64,000 nt of DNA, taken from contig CBDCSZ010000010.1 in NCBI GenBank assembly GCA_965221935.1, forward strand, positions 1-64,000. The letters are read 5' to 3'. A model generated the notes under the pieces. It was not told the origin of the DNA. It saw only the letters and a list, made by a program, of their open reading frames with translations, and did no database searches. Numbering within the stretch: position 1 is the first letter of the stretch; each line of letters begins with the position of its first letter. A program made the translations under genes and the position numbers. This stretch comes from JAPOXR01 sp965221935 (lineage in GTDB: Bacteria > Pseudomonadota > Alphaproteobacteria > Rhodobacterales > Rhodobacteraceae). Of the stretch, positions 43,334-52,920 are shown piece by piece.

Positions 43334-43963
43334 ATGCCCACTGATACTACGGACAAACAGCGAGAGCTGCTGCGCCTGCAAGCTGGCGAAGTCCGTGTCT
43401 ACGCGCCGCCAGACTGGTTGACACGGAGGTTCGCCATTTGGGCGCTCATCGGCACCTTTACGCTCGGTCCCGCTGTGGCGGCACTCTTTTTTACGGCAGT
43501 CGACCAATGGGTGCGAAACACAATTGATGACCGCATGAGCGATCCGGATATGTACAAGTCGGTGTCGCTTAAGCCAGAGGAGTTTTCGCGCCTGCCTTTG
43601 CATTGGCGGCAAGCTCTTGCCGAGATTTCAGTGCGTTCGGAAACAGCGGAATTGGCTGAGGTGCGCGAATTGATGAAGACTCTGACGCCGGAACAGACCG
43701 AACTGATAGACCGGATAGCGCCATACGTGACTGATGGAATGCTTGTTCGTGACAGTGACAATTCTTCGAACCACTCCATACCCGGGCTCTCACTCATCAA
43801 TTTCGCCACGCTAGAGGAGTTGGGTATACTTCAAAATATACAACGGGGACTCAGGATAACTGAAATTCCTCTTGATCGTCCAACTGTTCTGACAGGAACA
43901 ACGGCGGCTCTCAAAATTCTAAGCGGAACTTCAACCTGCCAAAACCCCCCGCGCTCCCCGTAA
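43334..43963 (+). pseudogene. Membrane protein truncated by the IS1634-type element
   Basis: ATG 43334 starts a frame with one membrane segment (FAIWALIGTFTLGPAVAALFF) and a helical soluble part (LPLHWRQALAEISVRSETAELAEVRELMKTLTPEQTELIDRIAPYV). The IS begins at 43918, so the last 15 codons are IS sequence and the original 3' end is missing. No continuation of it is visible on the right of the IS. Not recognised as a family. Confidence 0.6.
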
Positions 43964-46054
43964 GACGTTGAAAACGTGAGGTTTTTTGGCCACCGGGCCG
44001 CTTTTATCCTGTCAAAAAGTTTCCAGTGCGGTCTGCGCGGTTTCAGGCCGCGCCCCCACTGACGTATTTTCGCAACAGTGCGCGTTATTATGGTGTTACA
44101 GGCACACATCCTGTGGACACGGAGACGGAAGGCGCCATGGATTGTTGTCATTGCGCAGGGAGACCGCCCATGTCATTCCACATCGAGACCATCCCCAACC
44201 GGCGCGGCCGCGACACAATCCTGCTCCGGGAGGCCTGGCGCGAAGGCGCGAAGGTCAGGAAGCGCACCATCGCCAACCTCACCTGTCTGCCGCCGGCGGT
44301 CATCGAAGGCTTCCGCGCCGTGCTCAGGGGCGGAATCGTTCTCGGCTCCCCGGACGAGGTGTTCGGAATCCGCAGGTCGCTGCCGCACGGCCACGCGGCG
44401 GCGGTTCTCGGGACCATGCGGAGCCTCGGGTTCGAAGGCATCCTCGGGCGGAAAAAAAGCCGGATGCGCGGCCTCGCCGCGGCCGCGGTCGCGGCCCGCA
44501 TCATCGACCCGGCCTCCAAGCTCGCCACAGCCAGGGCCCTTGACCCGGAGACCGCCTCCACCAGCCTCGGGGAGCAGCTCTGCCTCGGATCCGTCACCGG
44601 AAACGAGATGCTGGACATGCTGGACTGGCTGCTGGAGCGCCAGCCCTGGATCGAGCGCAGCCTCGCGAACCGGCATCTCAGGGGCGGAACCCTGGCGCTT
44701 TATGACGTGAGCTCAAGCTGGGTCGAGGGAAGGAAATGCCCGCTCGCCGCCTTCGGGCACAGCAGGGACGGGAAGAAGGGGAAAATGCAGATCACATACG
44801 GCCTGGTCTGCTCGGGGGACGGAACCCCGGTCGCCGTCGAGGTGTTCAGCGGAAACACCGCCGATCCGGACACCGTCAGGGGCCAGGCGGAGAAGCTGCG
44901 CCGCCGTTTCCGGGTTGAGAACATCGCGCTGGTCGGCGACCGCGGCATGATCACGTCGGCCCGCGTCAGGGAGGATCTGATTCCTCTCGGCCTTGACTGG
45001 ATATCGGCGCTCAGGAGCGCCGATATCCGGAAGCTTGTGAAGAAGGGGAAGGACGCGCCGGCGGCGCTGGATCCGGCGAGGCTCGCTGAGGATCAGGTCG
45101 CCGAGACCGTGTCCCCGGACTTTCCCGGCGAGCGGCTGCTGGTCTGCCTCAATCCCCGGCTGCGGGAGGAGAGGGCCCGGAAGCGGGAGGATCTGCTCAG
45201 GGCGACAGAACAGACGCTGGCTGAGATCGCCGCGGCGGCGGCCCGCCGCCGGCCGGGCCCGAAGAGCCGCGAGCTGACGGCGAAGGCCCTGGGGCGCAGG
45301 GGCAACAGAAAAAAGGTCGAAAAACACTTCAGCATTGAGATCCGGGACGGCGGAATGGACTGGAGCCGCGACGCGGCGGGGATCGCGCGGGAGTCGGCCC
45401 TCGACGGAATCTATGTGGTGCGCACCAGCCTCGGAAAGGAATCCATCGGCGGCGAGGCGGCGGTGGCGGCGTATAAAAGCCTCGCGCTCGTCGAGCGCGC
45501 ATTCCGGACCATGAAGACGTCAGGGCTGAGGGTCCGCCCGTTCCATGTTCACAGTGAGAGGCGGGTGCGGGCGCATGTGTTCCTCTGCATGCTCGCCTGG
45601 CATGTGGAGCGGAGCATGCGGGAGAAGCTCGCCCCCATCCTGTTCGAGGATGACGACCGCGAAGCCGCGCGCGCCGGGCGGTCGACCCCGGTTGAAAAGG
45701 CGGAGGTCTCCGGAAGCGCCAGGGCCAAGGCGGCTTCGAAACAGACCCCGGACGGCCTGCCGGTCCACAGCTTCGCAACGCTCATGGCCGATCTCGGAAC
45801 GCTGACGCTGAACGACGCCTTCCTGCCCGGAAGGCCCGGCAGCGCGTTCCGCATGGCCGCGCGGCCGACCGCGCTCCAGAAAAGGGCCTTTGATCTTCTG
45901 GAGATCAAACCGCCCGGAAATGTTGTCAGTTCAGTGACAGGCTGAAAAAGCCCTCCGGCCCGGCCGGACCCCCGGAAAATCAAGCGAAAACAACACGGTG
46001 TCCCTGCCTGCGCGGAGAAAACATGTCAAATCCCGACGTGAAGTTCCGCTTAGA
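43918..46054 (+). mobile_element. IS1634-type element (2137 bp), no target duplication
   Basis: Inverted ends TCTAAGCGGAACTTCA (43918-43933) and its complement (46039-46054) enclose one transposase gene. The flanks (CTCAAAAT on the left, GGCCCCGT on the right) do not match, so no target duplication is seen. This suggests that one flank was lost by deletion or recombination. Confidence 0.85.
44170..45945 (+). CDS. IS1634-family transposase
   Basis: A 591-residue DDE transposase from ATG 44170 (upstream in-frame starts to 44026 exist). Motifs: LALYDVSSSWVEG (first Asp), MQITYGLVCSGDGTPVAVEVFSGNTADPDT, ENIALVGDRGMITSARV (second Asp) and YKSLALVERAFRTMKTSGLRVRPFHVHSERRVRAHVFLCMLAWHVE (Glu and family C-terminal block). 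Length and order fit IS1634. The frame is intact. Confidence 0.93.
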   Translation: MSFHIETIPNRRGRDTILLREAWREGAKVRKRTIANLTCLPPAVIEGFRAVLRGGIVLGSPDEVFGIRRSLPHGHAAAVLGTMRSLGFEGILGRKKSRMRGLAAAAVAARIIDPASKLATARALDPETASTSLGEQLCLGSVTGNEMLDMLDWLLERQPWIERSLANRHLRGGTLALYDVSSSWVEGRKCPLAAFGHSRDGKKGKMQITYGLVCSGDGTPVAVEVFSGNTADPDTVRGQAEKLRRRFRVENIALVGDRGMITSARVREDLIPLGLDWISALRSADIRKLVKKGKDAPAALDPARLAEDQVAETVSPDFPGERLLVCLNPRLREERARKREDLLRATEQTLAEIAAAAARRRPGPKSRELTAKALGRRGNRKKVEKHFSIEIRDGGMDWSRDAAGIARESALDGIYVVRTSLGKESIGGEAAVAAYKSLALVERAFRTMKTSGLRVRPFHVHSERRVRAHVFLCMLAWHVERSMREKLAPILFEDDDREAARAGRSTPVEKAEVSGSARAKAASKQTPDGLPVHSFATLMADLGTLTLNDAFLPGRPGSAFRMAARPTALQKRAFDLLEIKPPGNVVSSVTG

Positions 46055-46305
46055 GGCCCCGTCGGGTATGGCCGTCATCTGCTATCCATGGGGAATATTT
46101 GTCGCCTGAGCACCGCAGCTGCGACAGGAATTTCGCGTCAGAGACAAGATCCGCCGGAATCCTCGCCTGAATGAAGTGTGCGCTCAATGGCAAGGCGCGA
46201 AAACCAGACCGACAAGATTCGTTTCTGAGACATGGTTAATTCTTACAATGTTCCTTTTATATCGCAAGTCTTCGCCGCTTGCGAAACTTTTCAAAAATGC
46301 AGCGG

Positions 46306-47454
46306 TCAGCCGGTCAGGCGCGCCAGCAAATCCCGGCTTGGCAGACCGTCAGGCGTCTCACCCAGCCCGGCTTGCGCCAATTGGACGCTCCGCAGCGTTG
46401 CCGGGCCCGCTATCCCGTCAACGCCGCCGCAATCGTAACCGGCGGCGGCCAGGCGCCTCTGCAGCTCCATCATTTGGTCCCGCGAGAGCGGACGATCCGG
46501 CGGCGGCCAGGCAGGGCGGACGGCAGAATCCGATCCCAACTCGTCCGCCAGCAGGCCAACGGAAAGCGCATAGAAGGGGGACCGGTTGTAGCGCAAAAGC
46601 ACAGAAAAATTCGCCGTGGTCAAAAACGCCGGCCCCTGGCTGCCGGCCGGAAGGAAGAGCGAGCACGGCCCCCAGCCGGCAATCGGCATTGCGCTCGCCA
46701 GGCAGACGCCGGACAGCTCCCAGCGCAGGGCGGACTCAGACTTCCAGTGGCCCGACATCATGAAGTCAAAGCTGTCCGGAAGGACGGCTTCGCCGCCCCA
46801 GGGCAGATCCCGCCGCCAGCCGCGCCTGCTGAGAAACCGGCCGGCGGATGCGAGCGCATCTTCCGGATTCTCTCCCCAAATGTCAGGAACGCCGGATTGA
46901 CGCAGGCTGACCGCGTCCGACTGATAGCTCGACGGCATGAACTGGGTGTGGCCCATTGCGCCTGCCCAGGATCCCTTGAGGTCGGCGATGTCCGCTGCCC
47001 CGGAATGTAAAATCCTCAGCGCGGCGAGCAGTTCCTTCTCGAAATATTCCGGCCGTCTTCCCGACCATGCGAGAGTCGCCAATGCGTCGAGAGCCGGCAC
47101 CTCGCCGCGGGTTTTTCCGAAATTCGATTCAATGCCCCAGATCGCGGCGAGAATCCTGGCATCAACGCCAAACGCGGCCCCGGCCCCGGCGAGCGCCCCG
47201 GCATGCCGCAAAAGAGCTTCCCTGCCGTCGTTCACGCAGGAATCTGTGACCGCGCGACCGAGATAATCGGACGCAGTCAGTTGAAATTCGGGCTGCGCTC
47301 GATCCCGTTCCAAAGAGTCCGTGTTTATCCGGACAGCGCCGGCAAACCGTTCGACCGCATCCCGCGCAATGCCGGCCGCAAGGGCCCGCTGCCGAAACCG
47401 CGTGACCCAGTCGGCAAACGCCAGCCCGTGACTGTCTTGACGATGTTCGCTCAT
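46306..47454 (-). CDS. MltB-family lytic murein transglycosylase, no signal peptide seen
   Basis: A 382-residue enzyme. The SLT_2 catalytic domain spans residues about 12-310: FADWVTRFRQRALAAGI, QPEFQLTASDYLGRAV, ILAAIWGIESNFGKTRGEVPALDALATLAW (catalytic Glu in the ES pair), GSWAGAMGHTQFMPSSY, VPDIWGENPEDALASAGRFLSRRGW. A peptidoglycan-binding domain ends it (LSRDQMMELQRRLAAAGYDCGGVDGIAGPATLRSVQ). It cleaves murein glycan strands to anhydromuropeptides in the periplasm. The ATG at 47454 overlaps the rnr stop, and the first 15 residues are hydrophilic, so no export signal is visible, which is odd for this family. Confidence 0.88.
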   Translation of the reverse strand: MSEHRQDSHGLAFADWVTRFRQRALAAGIARDAVERFAGAVRINTDSLERDRAQPEFQLTASDYLGRAVTDSCVNDGREALLRHAGALAGAGAAFGVDARILAAIWGIESNFGKTRGEVPALDALATLAWSGRRPEYFEKELLAALRILHSGAADIADLKGSWAGAMGHTQFMPSSYQSDAVSLRQSGVPDIWGENPEDALASAGRFLSRRGWRRDLPWGGEAVLPDSFDFMMSGHWKSESALRWELSGVCLASAMPIAGWGPCSLFLPAGSQGPAFLTTANFSVLLRYNRSPFYALSVGLLADELGSDSAVRPAWPPPDRPLSRDQMMELQRRLAAAGYDCGGVDGIAGPATLRSVQLAQAGLGETPDGLPSRDLLARLTG

Positions 47455-49343
47455 CGCCGCCCTTTGCCGGAGCCTTTGCCCCTGCGGGCGCGGCGCGGCG
47501 GCCGCCCCCCGCCCGACATGTCAAATGTGAGACGTCCGGTGGCCGGGTCCGCGTCCGTCAGCGTCACTTTGACGCTGGCGCCGGCTCTGATCTCTTTGCC
47601 GCTCCGCGTGCCGGTGAATGTCTGGCTGTCCGCATTAAAGCGGAAATATTCCGATCCGAGCCGCCGCGCCGGAACAAGCCCTTCGGCGCCTGTTTCGTCC
47701 AGCCGCACAAATGCGCCAAATCGTGCCACCGATGTCAGCGAACCGGTGAATTCGGCATTGATCCTGTCTTCCAGGAAGGCTGCCGCAAAGCGGTCCAGAG
47801 TGTCCCGCTCGGCGGCGGCGGACCGCCGCTCCGCATTTGAAACATGGAGGGCGATTTCCGCCAGCGACGAGATCTCGGGATCCGTGATGCCGTCGTCGCC
47901 CAGACCCAATGCGCGAATGAGGAGCCGATGTATAATCAAGTCGGCGTAGCGGCGGATAGGCGATGTGAAATGCGCATAGCGGCGCAGGTTCAAACCGAAA
48001 TGCCCACCCGGCTCGGCGCGGTAGGCCGCTTGGCTCATTGCGCGGAGAACGGCTAAATTGATCAGCTGCCGATATTCGGTTCCGGCCGCCGCGGCCAAAA
48101 GCCTGTTGCAGCGCGCGGCGGCGATGCGGTCTGATTTTGCAAAGCGCAGGCCGCAGGAACCGGCGATCCGGGCAAGTTCGTCAATTCTCTGGCTTTCCGG
48201 GTCGTCATGCGTCCGGCAAAGATACCGGATGCGGTGTTTTTCGAGCGTTTCCGCAGCACAGACATTCGCCAACACCATGAATTCTTCGATCAGCCGGTGG
48301 GTTTCGAACCTGGGCGCCGGGCAAATTCCGGCGATTGAACCGTCATCCGCAAAGATCACCTGGCGCTCTGTCAGATCAAGATCCAGCGGCTGCCGCCGCG
48401 CGCGGGCCATGGTGAGCGCGGCGAAGGCGGACTGCAGCGCTTTCAGGCTCGGCGTGACCCCCGGCTGGCCGCGATCGCCGCGCATCAGCTCCTGGGCGTA
48501 TTCATAGCTGAGGGCAGCCCGCGACCGTATCAGCCCGCGCACGAATTCGTGGGAATCCTTGTTGCCGTCACGATCGAGAACCATGCGTACTGCAATGCAG
48601 GGCCGGTCCTGCCCGGCATGCAGCGAGCATGCCTGTCCAGAGAGAAGGTCAGGCAGCATCGGGACAGCGAAATCCGGAAAGTATGTGGAATTGCCGCGCC
48701 TCATGGCCTCGCGGTCAATTGCCGTTCCGGGCCGAACGAAATGCGCGACATCGGCGATCGCGACCCACACAACAAATCCTGACATGTTTTCGGGGTCAGG
48801 ATCGGATTGGGCGAACACCGCGTCATCCCGGTCGCTCGCGTCTTCGGGGTCAATGGTGACGAAATCGAGATGCCGCAGGTCAGTCCGGCGGGCGCCGCCG
48901 GGTTCTTCCAATTCAGCTGCCTCGCCCAGAACATCGCCGGGGAAACCGCAGGCAATGCCGTAGCCGCGCATCGCGATTTCCGACAGCGAAGCGAGTTGCT
49001 CCGGCTCACCGAGCCTGGCCACAACTTTCGCCCAGTCCCATTTGCCCGGGTGACGCAGATATTCGACGAGTTCGCCGTCAGCCGCGCCCTGGGAATCGCT
49101 CTTGGCGACACTCAGTTTGCCAGTTCCGCCGCCGTCGACCGGAGCCACTGACCGTCTGCGCCCCTTGACGCGGAATACTCCGATTTCGGATGTGTGGCTG
49201 TCGCCGGAATTCATGGGCGCCGAGCCGGCGCGGTTTGAGCGCCTGACAAAACCGCCCATGCCTGCTTCGGAAGGGCTGTGTCGGCCGCTTTCATCCCGGG
49301 TTTGATCGTCTCGGCCCGCCCGCAGCGCCTGTCGGGAAAACAC
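47451..49343 (-). CDS. rnr: Ribonuclease R (RNB family), short N-terminus
   Basis: A 3'-5' exoribonuclease that degrades structured RNA. The RNB catalytic domain is complete: HLDFVTIDPEDASDRDDAVF gives the metal-binding Asp cluster, then VWVAIADVAHFVRPGTAIDREAMRRGNSTYFPD, EFMVLANVCAAETL, HFTSPIRRYADLIIHR. A C-terminal S1 domain (INAEFTGSLTSVARFGAFVRLDETGAEGLVP) and a basic tail follow. At 630 residues it is about 100 shorter than usual; the winged-helix N-terminus is absent and only part of the first cold-shock domain is recognisable (EIGVFRVKGRRRSVAPVDGGGTGKLSV). Starts at 49343, 49259 or 49215 are possible. Operon with DUF1244 and pheS upstream and the MltB gene downstream. Confidence 0.9.
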   Translation of the reverse strand: MFSRQALRAGRDDQTRDESGRHSPSEAGMGGFVRRSNRAGSAPMNSGDSHTSEIGVFRVKGRRRSVAPVDGGGTGKLSVAKSDSQGAADGELVEYLRHPGKWDWAKVVARLGEPEQLASLSEIAMRGYGIACGFPGDVLGEAAELEEPGGARRTDLRHLDFVTIDPEDASDRDDAVFAQSDPDPENMSGFVVWVAIADVAHFVRPGTAIDREAMRRGNSTYFPDFAVPMLPDLLSGQACSLHAGQDRPCIAVRMVLDRDGNKDSHEFVRGLIRSRAALSYEYAQELMRGDRGQPGVTPSLKALQSAFAALTMARARRQPLDLDLTERQVIFADDGSIAGICPAPRFETHRLIEEFMVLANVCAAETLEKHRIRYLCRTHDDPESQRIDELARIAGSCGLRFAKSDRIAAARCNRLLAAAAGTEYRQLINLAVLRAMSQAAYRAEPGGHFGLNLRRYAHFTSPIRRYADLIIHRLLIRALGLGDDGITDPEISSLAEIALHVSNAERRSAAAERDTLDRFAAAFLEDRINAEFTGSLTSVARFGAFVRLDETGAEGLVPARRLGSEYFRFNADSQTFTGTRSGKEIRAGASVKVTLTDADPATGRLTFDMSGGGRPPRRARRGKGSGKGRR

Positions 49344-49450
49344 GCAGATCCCGTATCGGGGATGGCCTCAGGCGAACAGCGGATACGGAACGCAAACTGC
49401 GGGCGAGAGCGCCCATCGGCGGAAAGCTGCGCAGTCCGGTGCCTTGACTG

Positions 49451-49750
49451 TCAATGTTCACCCGCCTGGCTGCGGGCAAATGCGGCTTTCTGCTCCGGCG
49501 ACGCTTCGGTCTGGTACTGCCGTCTCCAGTCCTCAAACGGCATGCCGTAAACGATCTCCCGGGCATCGGCTTTGCTCATCTCAATGCCTTTTTCGCCCGC
49601 CGCTTCCTGATACCATCTGCTCAGGCAGTTGCGGCAAAAGCCGGTCAGATTCATCATATCGATGTTTTGCACATCCGTGCGGCTGCGCAGATGGTCCCGG
49701 AGCCGCCTGAAGGCGGCCGCTTCGAGTTCCGTTTTGGTCAGACTGTCCAT
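49451..49750 (-). CDS. DUF1244 family protein
   Basis: A 99-residue protein with the family hallmark NIDMMNLTGFCRNCLSRWYQEAA and the following MSKADAREIVYGMPFEDWRRQYQ. Small, helical, cytoplasmic, with a conserved Cys pair; function unknown. The family is common in Alpha- and Gammaproteobacteria. It lies 16 bp downstream of pheS on the same strand. Confidence 0.9.
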   Translation of the reverse strand: MDSLTKTELEAAAFRRLRDHLRSRTDVQNIDMMNLTGFCRNCLSRWYQEAAGEKGIEMSKADAREIVYGMPFEDWRRQYQTEASPEQKAAFARSQAGEH

Positions 49751-49766
49751 ATCGCCCCCGCCCCGA

Positions 49767-50852
49767 TCATCGGCTCAGCCCGCTGTGAAGCGCCGGCATG
49801 TCCAGCGGGCTGAAACCGTAGTGCCGCAGCCACCGGACATCGGAGTCAAAAAAGGCCCGAAGGTCCGGTACGCCGTATTTCAACATTGCCAGACGGTCGA
49901 TGCCGATGCCAAAGGCAAATCCCTGCCATTTGTCCGCATCGACACCGCCCGAATTCAAAACGTTTGGGTGGACCATCCCGCAGCCGAGAATCTCCATCCA
50001 GTCAGACCCTTCCCCGACGATGAGGCGTCCTTCTTCCCATGAGCAGCGGAGATCGACCTCTGCCGAGGGTTCCGTGAAGGGAAAATGCGAAGCGCGGAAT
50101 CTCAGCTCGGCGCGCTCAACCTCAAAAAACGCCCGGCAGAATTCCTCCAGCGTCCATTTGAGATGCGCCATTGAAATATCGCTGTCAAGCGCAAGCCCCT
50201 CGATCTGATGGAACATCGGCGTGTGAGTCTGGTCATAGTCGCACCGGTACACGCGACCGGGCGCAATGACTCGGATAGGCGCCCCTGTTTCAGCCATAGC
50301 CCTGATCTGCACCGGCGAGGTGTGTGTTCGCAGGATGTTGGGTTCCTTACCGTCTTCGGCGGAATTCCGCACGAAAAAAGTGTCATGTTCCTGCCGGGCC
50401 GGGTGTTCCGGCGGAATGTTCAGCGCGTCAAAGTTAAACCAGTCCTCTTCAATCTGAGGTCCCTCGGCGACTTCAAATCCAAGATCGGCAAATATCGCGG
50501 ACACTTCTTCGATGACCTGGCTGACAGGGTGCACGGTTCCTGACCGGCGGTTGCGGCCAGGCAGCGTAATGTCCATCCATTCGCGCCCGATTTGCGCGTC
50601 AAGCTCCAGTTCGGCGATCTCCGACTTCCGGACGGCGATTGCAGCGGCGATCTCGTTCTTGATGCGGTTGAGCTCAGAGGCCACCTGCTTGCGCTCGCCG
50701 GCATCCATTTTCCCGATCTGACTCAGCTGTTTGCTGATTTCTCCCGCTTTGCGCCCGAAAGCGGCCAACCGCGCATCGACAAGCTCAGCCTCGCTGTTCG
50801 CCCTCGCAATCCGGTCGAGGTGCCTCTCCAGAAGCCCGTTAAATCTTTCCAT
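49767..50852 (-). CDS. pheS: Phenylalanyl-tRNA synthetase alpha subunit
   Basis: PheS charges tRNA-Phe together with PheT. ATG 50852 gives 361 residues: an N-terminal coiled coil (FGRKAGEISKQLSQIGKMDAGERKQVASELNRIKNEI), then the class II core with GFEVAEGPQIEEDWFNFDALNIPPEHPARQEHDTFF (motif 1 region), LRTHTSPVQIRAM, RVYRCDYDQTHTPMFHQIEGLALD (motif 2) and FAFGIGIDRLAMLKYGVPDLRAFF (motif 3). Complete and normal length. The frame extends to 50963 but the coiled coil start is canonical. pheT, usually next to it, is absent from both sides within the window. Confidence 0.95.
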   Translation of the reverse strand: MERFNGLLERHLDRIARANSEAELVDARLAAFGRKAGEISKQLSQIGKMDAGERKQVASELNRIKNEIAAAIAVRKSEIAELELDAQIGREWMDITLPGRNRRSGTVHPVSQVIEEVSAIFADLGFEVAEGPQIEEDWFNFDALNIPPEHPARQEHDTFFVRNSAEDGKEPNILRTHTSPVQIRAMAETGAPIRVIAPGRVYRCDYDQTHTPMFHQIEGLALDSDISMAHLKWTLEEFCRAFFEVERAELRFRASHFPFTEPSAEVDLRCSWEEGRLIVGEGSDWMEILGCGMVHPNVLNSGGVDADKWQGFAFGIGIDRLAMLKYGVPDLRAFFDSDVRWLRHYGFSPLDMPALHSGLSR

Positions 50853-51138
50853 CTTGAACCATTGACACCCGACAGCTGACGGCGGCCACTTTACCCGCAA
50901 ATCCTGCCGAGCCGCAACTTTTGGCGCATCGATGGATGGTGTTTCGGCTCGTGCCGTATCCAAGGCGCCGGCGGTGCTGTGCCAAGGACCGGACGGCCGA
51001 ATCCGCAGTGCGGCAATTCCGCGTCAGCGATTTTTCCCGAATGGCGGGGCCACTGCCTGCCTGTGTCTCCGCTGTGCGACAGCAGTTCAGGCCGGCGCGG
51101 CGGCGGCGCGAAGGCGCCCGCGGACCGCTCTGGGGATC

Positions 51139-51945
51139 TCAGAGATCCGTTTCAAATTCCATGACGTCCGGAAACCGGCTTGTGCCGCGAACGACCCTGC
51201 CAAGGCGTGGCTGATTGTTGTTGTAAACCTCGACCGCATCGGCATCGGCATAGCGCATGAAGAGTATGCGCCGGTCCCTGTCCTTTGAATTGTTGCCGTC
51301 GGACCGGTGGTAGGTCCAACAGGTGAATATAAGGCATTGTCCCGGCTCCATCGGCATCGGCATGGCAGCGCTGTCATCGGGTTTGAGCTCGATCTCGATC
51401 AGCGCCGCTCTTTCTTCCTCGGTGAAACCGGCCCGCCGCTGGCCGTCCTTGTGGCTTCCGGACGCAATCCACAGGCACCCATTGGATTCGTCGCTTTTGT
51501 CCAGGGCGGTCAGGCAGGTGATGGCGTTGTAGGGCGCCAACTCGCCATAGACGTTGTCCTGATGCCAGTGGACCCGTTTGGCGTTCCCGCGCAGTTTAAA
51601 GGTGAGCTGTGCCGTCACGCCCTTGATATTCGGCCCGATCAGCTGCTCTGCGATATCCACGAGCGGACCTTCGAAATAGTAATCGCGGACGATTGGGGCA
51701 TGGTGGTGCGCATTGTCGAGGAGCATGTTCTTCAGCCAGCTTGCGCTGGGATCGTAGCCTTCTTTTTGCGCTGACCAGTGACTCATGCACTGGTCCCTCA
51801 TCGCTGCCACGCCCTGCTCCGTAAGCACATCGTCCAAAAGGACGAATCCCCGATCGGCGTAGCTCTCCAGCTCCTCCGGAGAAAGACGGCGGAAGTTGAA
51901 GTGGGCCCGATGCCGTTCCCGGACCGTCTGTCGCATGATATTCAT
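51139..51945 (-). CDS. Phytanoyl-CoA dioxygenase (PhyH) family protein
   Basis: A 268-residue Fe(II)/2-oxoglutarate oxygenase. The iron ligands are the His and Asp of KRVHWHQDNVYGELAP and the His of TCWTYHRSDGNNS, with the 2-oxoglutarate Arg in DRDRRILFMRY. N-terminal SPEELESYADRGFVLLDDVLTEQGVAAM is the usual family opening. The substrate is unknown; it sits 60 bp after the permease dppC-type gene and is likely co-transcribed with the transporter, so it may act on the imported compound. Confidence 0.88.
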   Translation of the reverse strand: MNIMRQTVRERHRAHFNFRRLSPEELESYADRGFVLLDDVLTEQGVAAMRDQCMSHWSAQKEGYDPSASWLKNMLLDNAHHHAPIVRDYYFEGPLVDIAEQLIGPNIKGVTAQLTFKLRGNAKRVHWHQDNVYGELAPYNAITCLTALDKSDESNGCLWIASGSHKDGQRRAGFTEEERAALIEIELKPDDSAAMPMPMEPGQCLIFTCWTYHRSDGNNSKDRDRRILFMRYADADAVEVYNNNQPRLGRVVRGTSRFPDVMEFETDL

Positions 51946-52005
51946 CCCTGTCTTTCCGTATGAGAGGCTGCCGCCGATCGGGCGCTGTCTGCGCCTGTGG
52001 AATCG

Positions 52006-52920
52006 CTAATAGGTTGAGCGCGGGTCGAGGGCGTCTCTGAGGCCGTCGCCCATGACGTTGATGCTCAGCACCGTGATGGCGATCATGGCGCCGGGGGGGA
52101 TCCATATCCACGGCATGGATTTCAGGACAGAAACTGTCTTAGCGCCTTCCAGCATATTGCCCCAGCTGGGCGTCGGCACCTGGACACCCAGACCCAGATA
52201 GCTCAGGGCAGCCTCGAGAAGGATTGCCTCGGCAACGCCAAATGTCGCCGCAACGGTGAGCGGGCCGACAAGGTTCGGAAGAAGGTGCCGCACCATGATT
52301 CGGTGATCCTTCGCTCCGATGCAGTGCGCGGCCATGACATATTCTTTTTCCCTGAGCGAAAGAAACTGCCCGCGCACGAGCCGGGCGATCGTTGCCCACC
52401 CGAGAAAACCGATAATGAGAATCAGGTTGCGAATGCTGGGACCGAGCAGCGCAACGCTTGCCAGAACAATGATCAGTGTGGGAAGCGACAGGAAAACATC
52501 GGTGATGCGCATCAGAACACTGTCCACGACGCCGCCATAATAACCCGACATGCCGCCAACCAGGGTGCCGATGACGAGGCTGATCGAAATTGCCGTCACG
52601 CCTACGAGTATGGAAATCCGGCCACCGTGAATCAGCCTGCTCAAGTTATCCCGCGCCACTGAATCCGTTCCCAGCCAGTGCTGTGCGCTTGGCGGCTTGA
52701 AAATGCCGGATTCAATATTGATGGTGTATGGATGATGCGGAGAGATCCATGGGGCCAAAAGGACAATCACAACCAGGACGGCCAAAACGCCCGCGCTGAA
52801 AACAGCCAGCTTATGCCGTTTGAACCTGCGCCAAGCCCTGTGCCCACCGGTCCTTACGTCGACTTCGGACGCTTCAAATTTCACTGTGGGATCGACGGTC
52901 TCAGACATGCCGGGGTTCAC
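52006..52920 (-). CDS. Oligopeptide/dipeptide-type ABC permease (DppC/OppC)
   Basis: A 304-residue inner-membrane permease. An N-terminal OppC_N segment (WRRFKRHKLAVFSAGVLAVLVVIVLLAPWI) precedes GIFKPPSAQHWLGTDSVARDNLSRLIHGGRISILVGV, and the EAA loop EYVMAAHCIGAKDHRIMVRHLLPN contacts the ATPase. Six membrane segments. The start overlaps the upstream permease stop by 4 bp. Family-5 systems of this type carry peptides, but also sugars and other solutes. Confidence 0.93.
   Translation of the reverse strand: MNPGMSETVDPTVKFEASEVDVRTGGHRAWRRFKRHKLAVFSAGVLAVLVVIVLLAPWISPHHPYTINIESGIFKPPSAQHWLGTDSVARDNLSRLIHGGRISILVGVTAISISLVIGTLVGGMSGYYGGVVDSVLMRITDVFLSLPTLIIVLASVALLGPSIRNLILIIGFLGWATIARLVRGQFLSLREKEYVMAAHCIGAKDHRIMVRHLLPNLVGPLTVAATFGVAEAILLEAALSYLGLGVQVPTPSWGNMLEGAKTVSVLKSMPWIWIPPGAMIAITVLSINVMGDGLRDALDPRSTY

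Noticed and set aside
46055..46305. Possible tRNA or attachment site between the IS and the mltB-like gene
   Set aside because: No cloverleaf or direct repeat could be traced by eye in these 250 bp.
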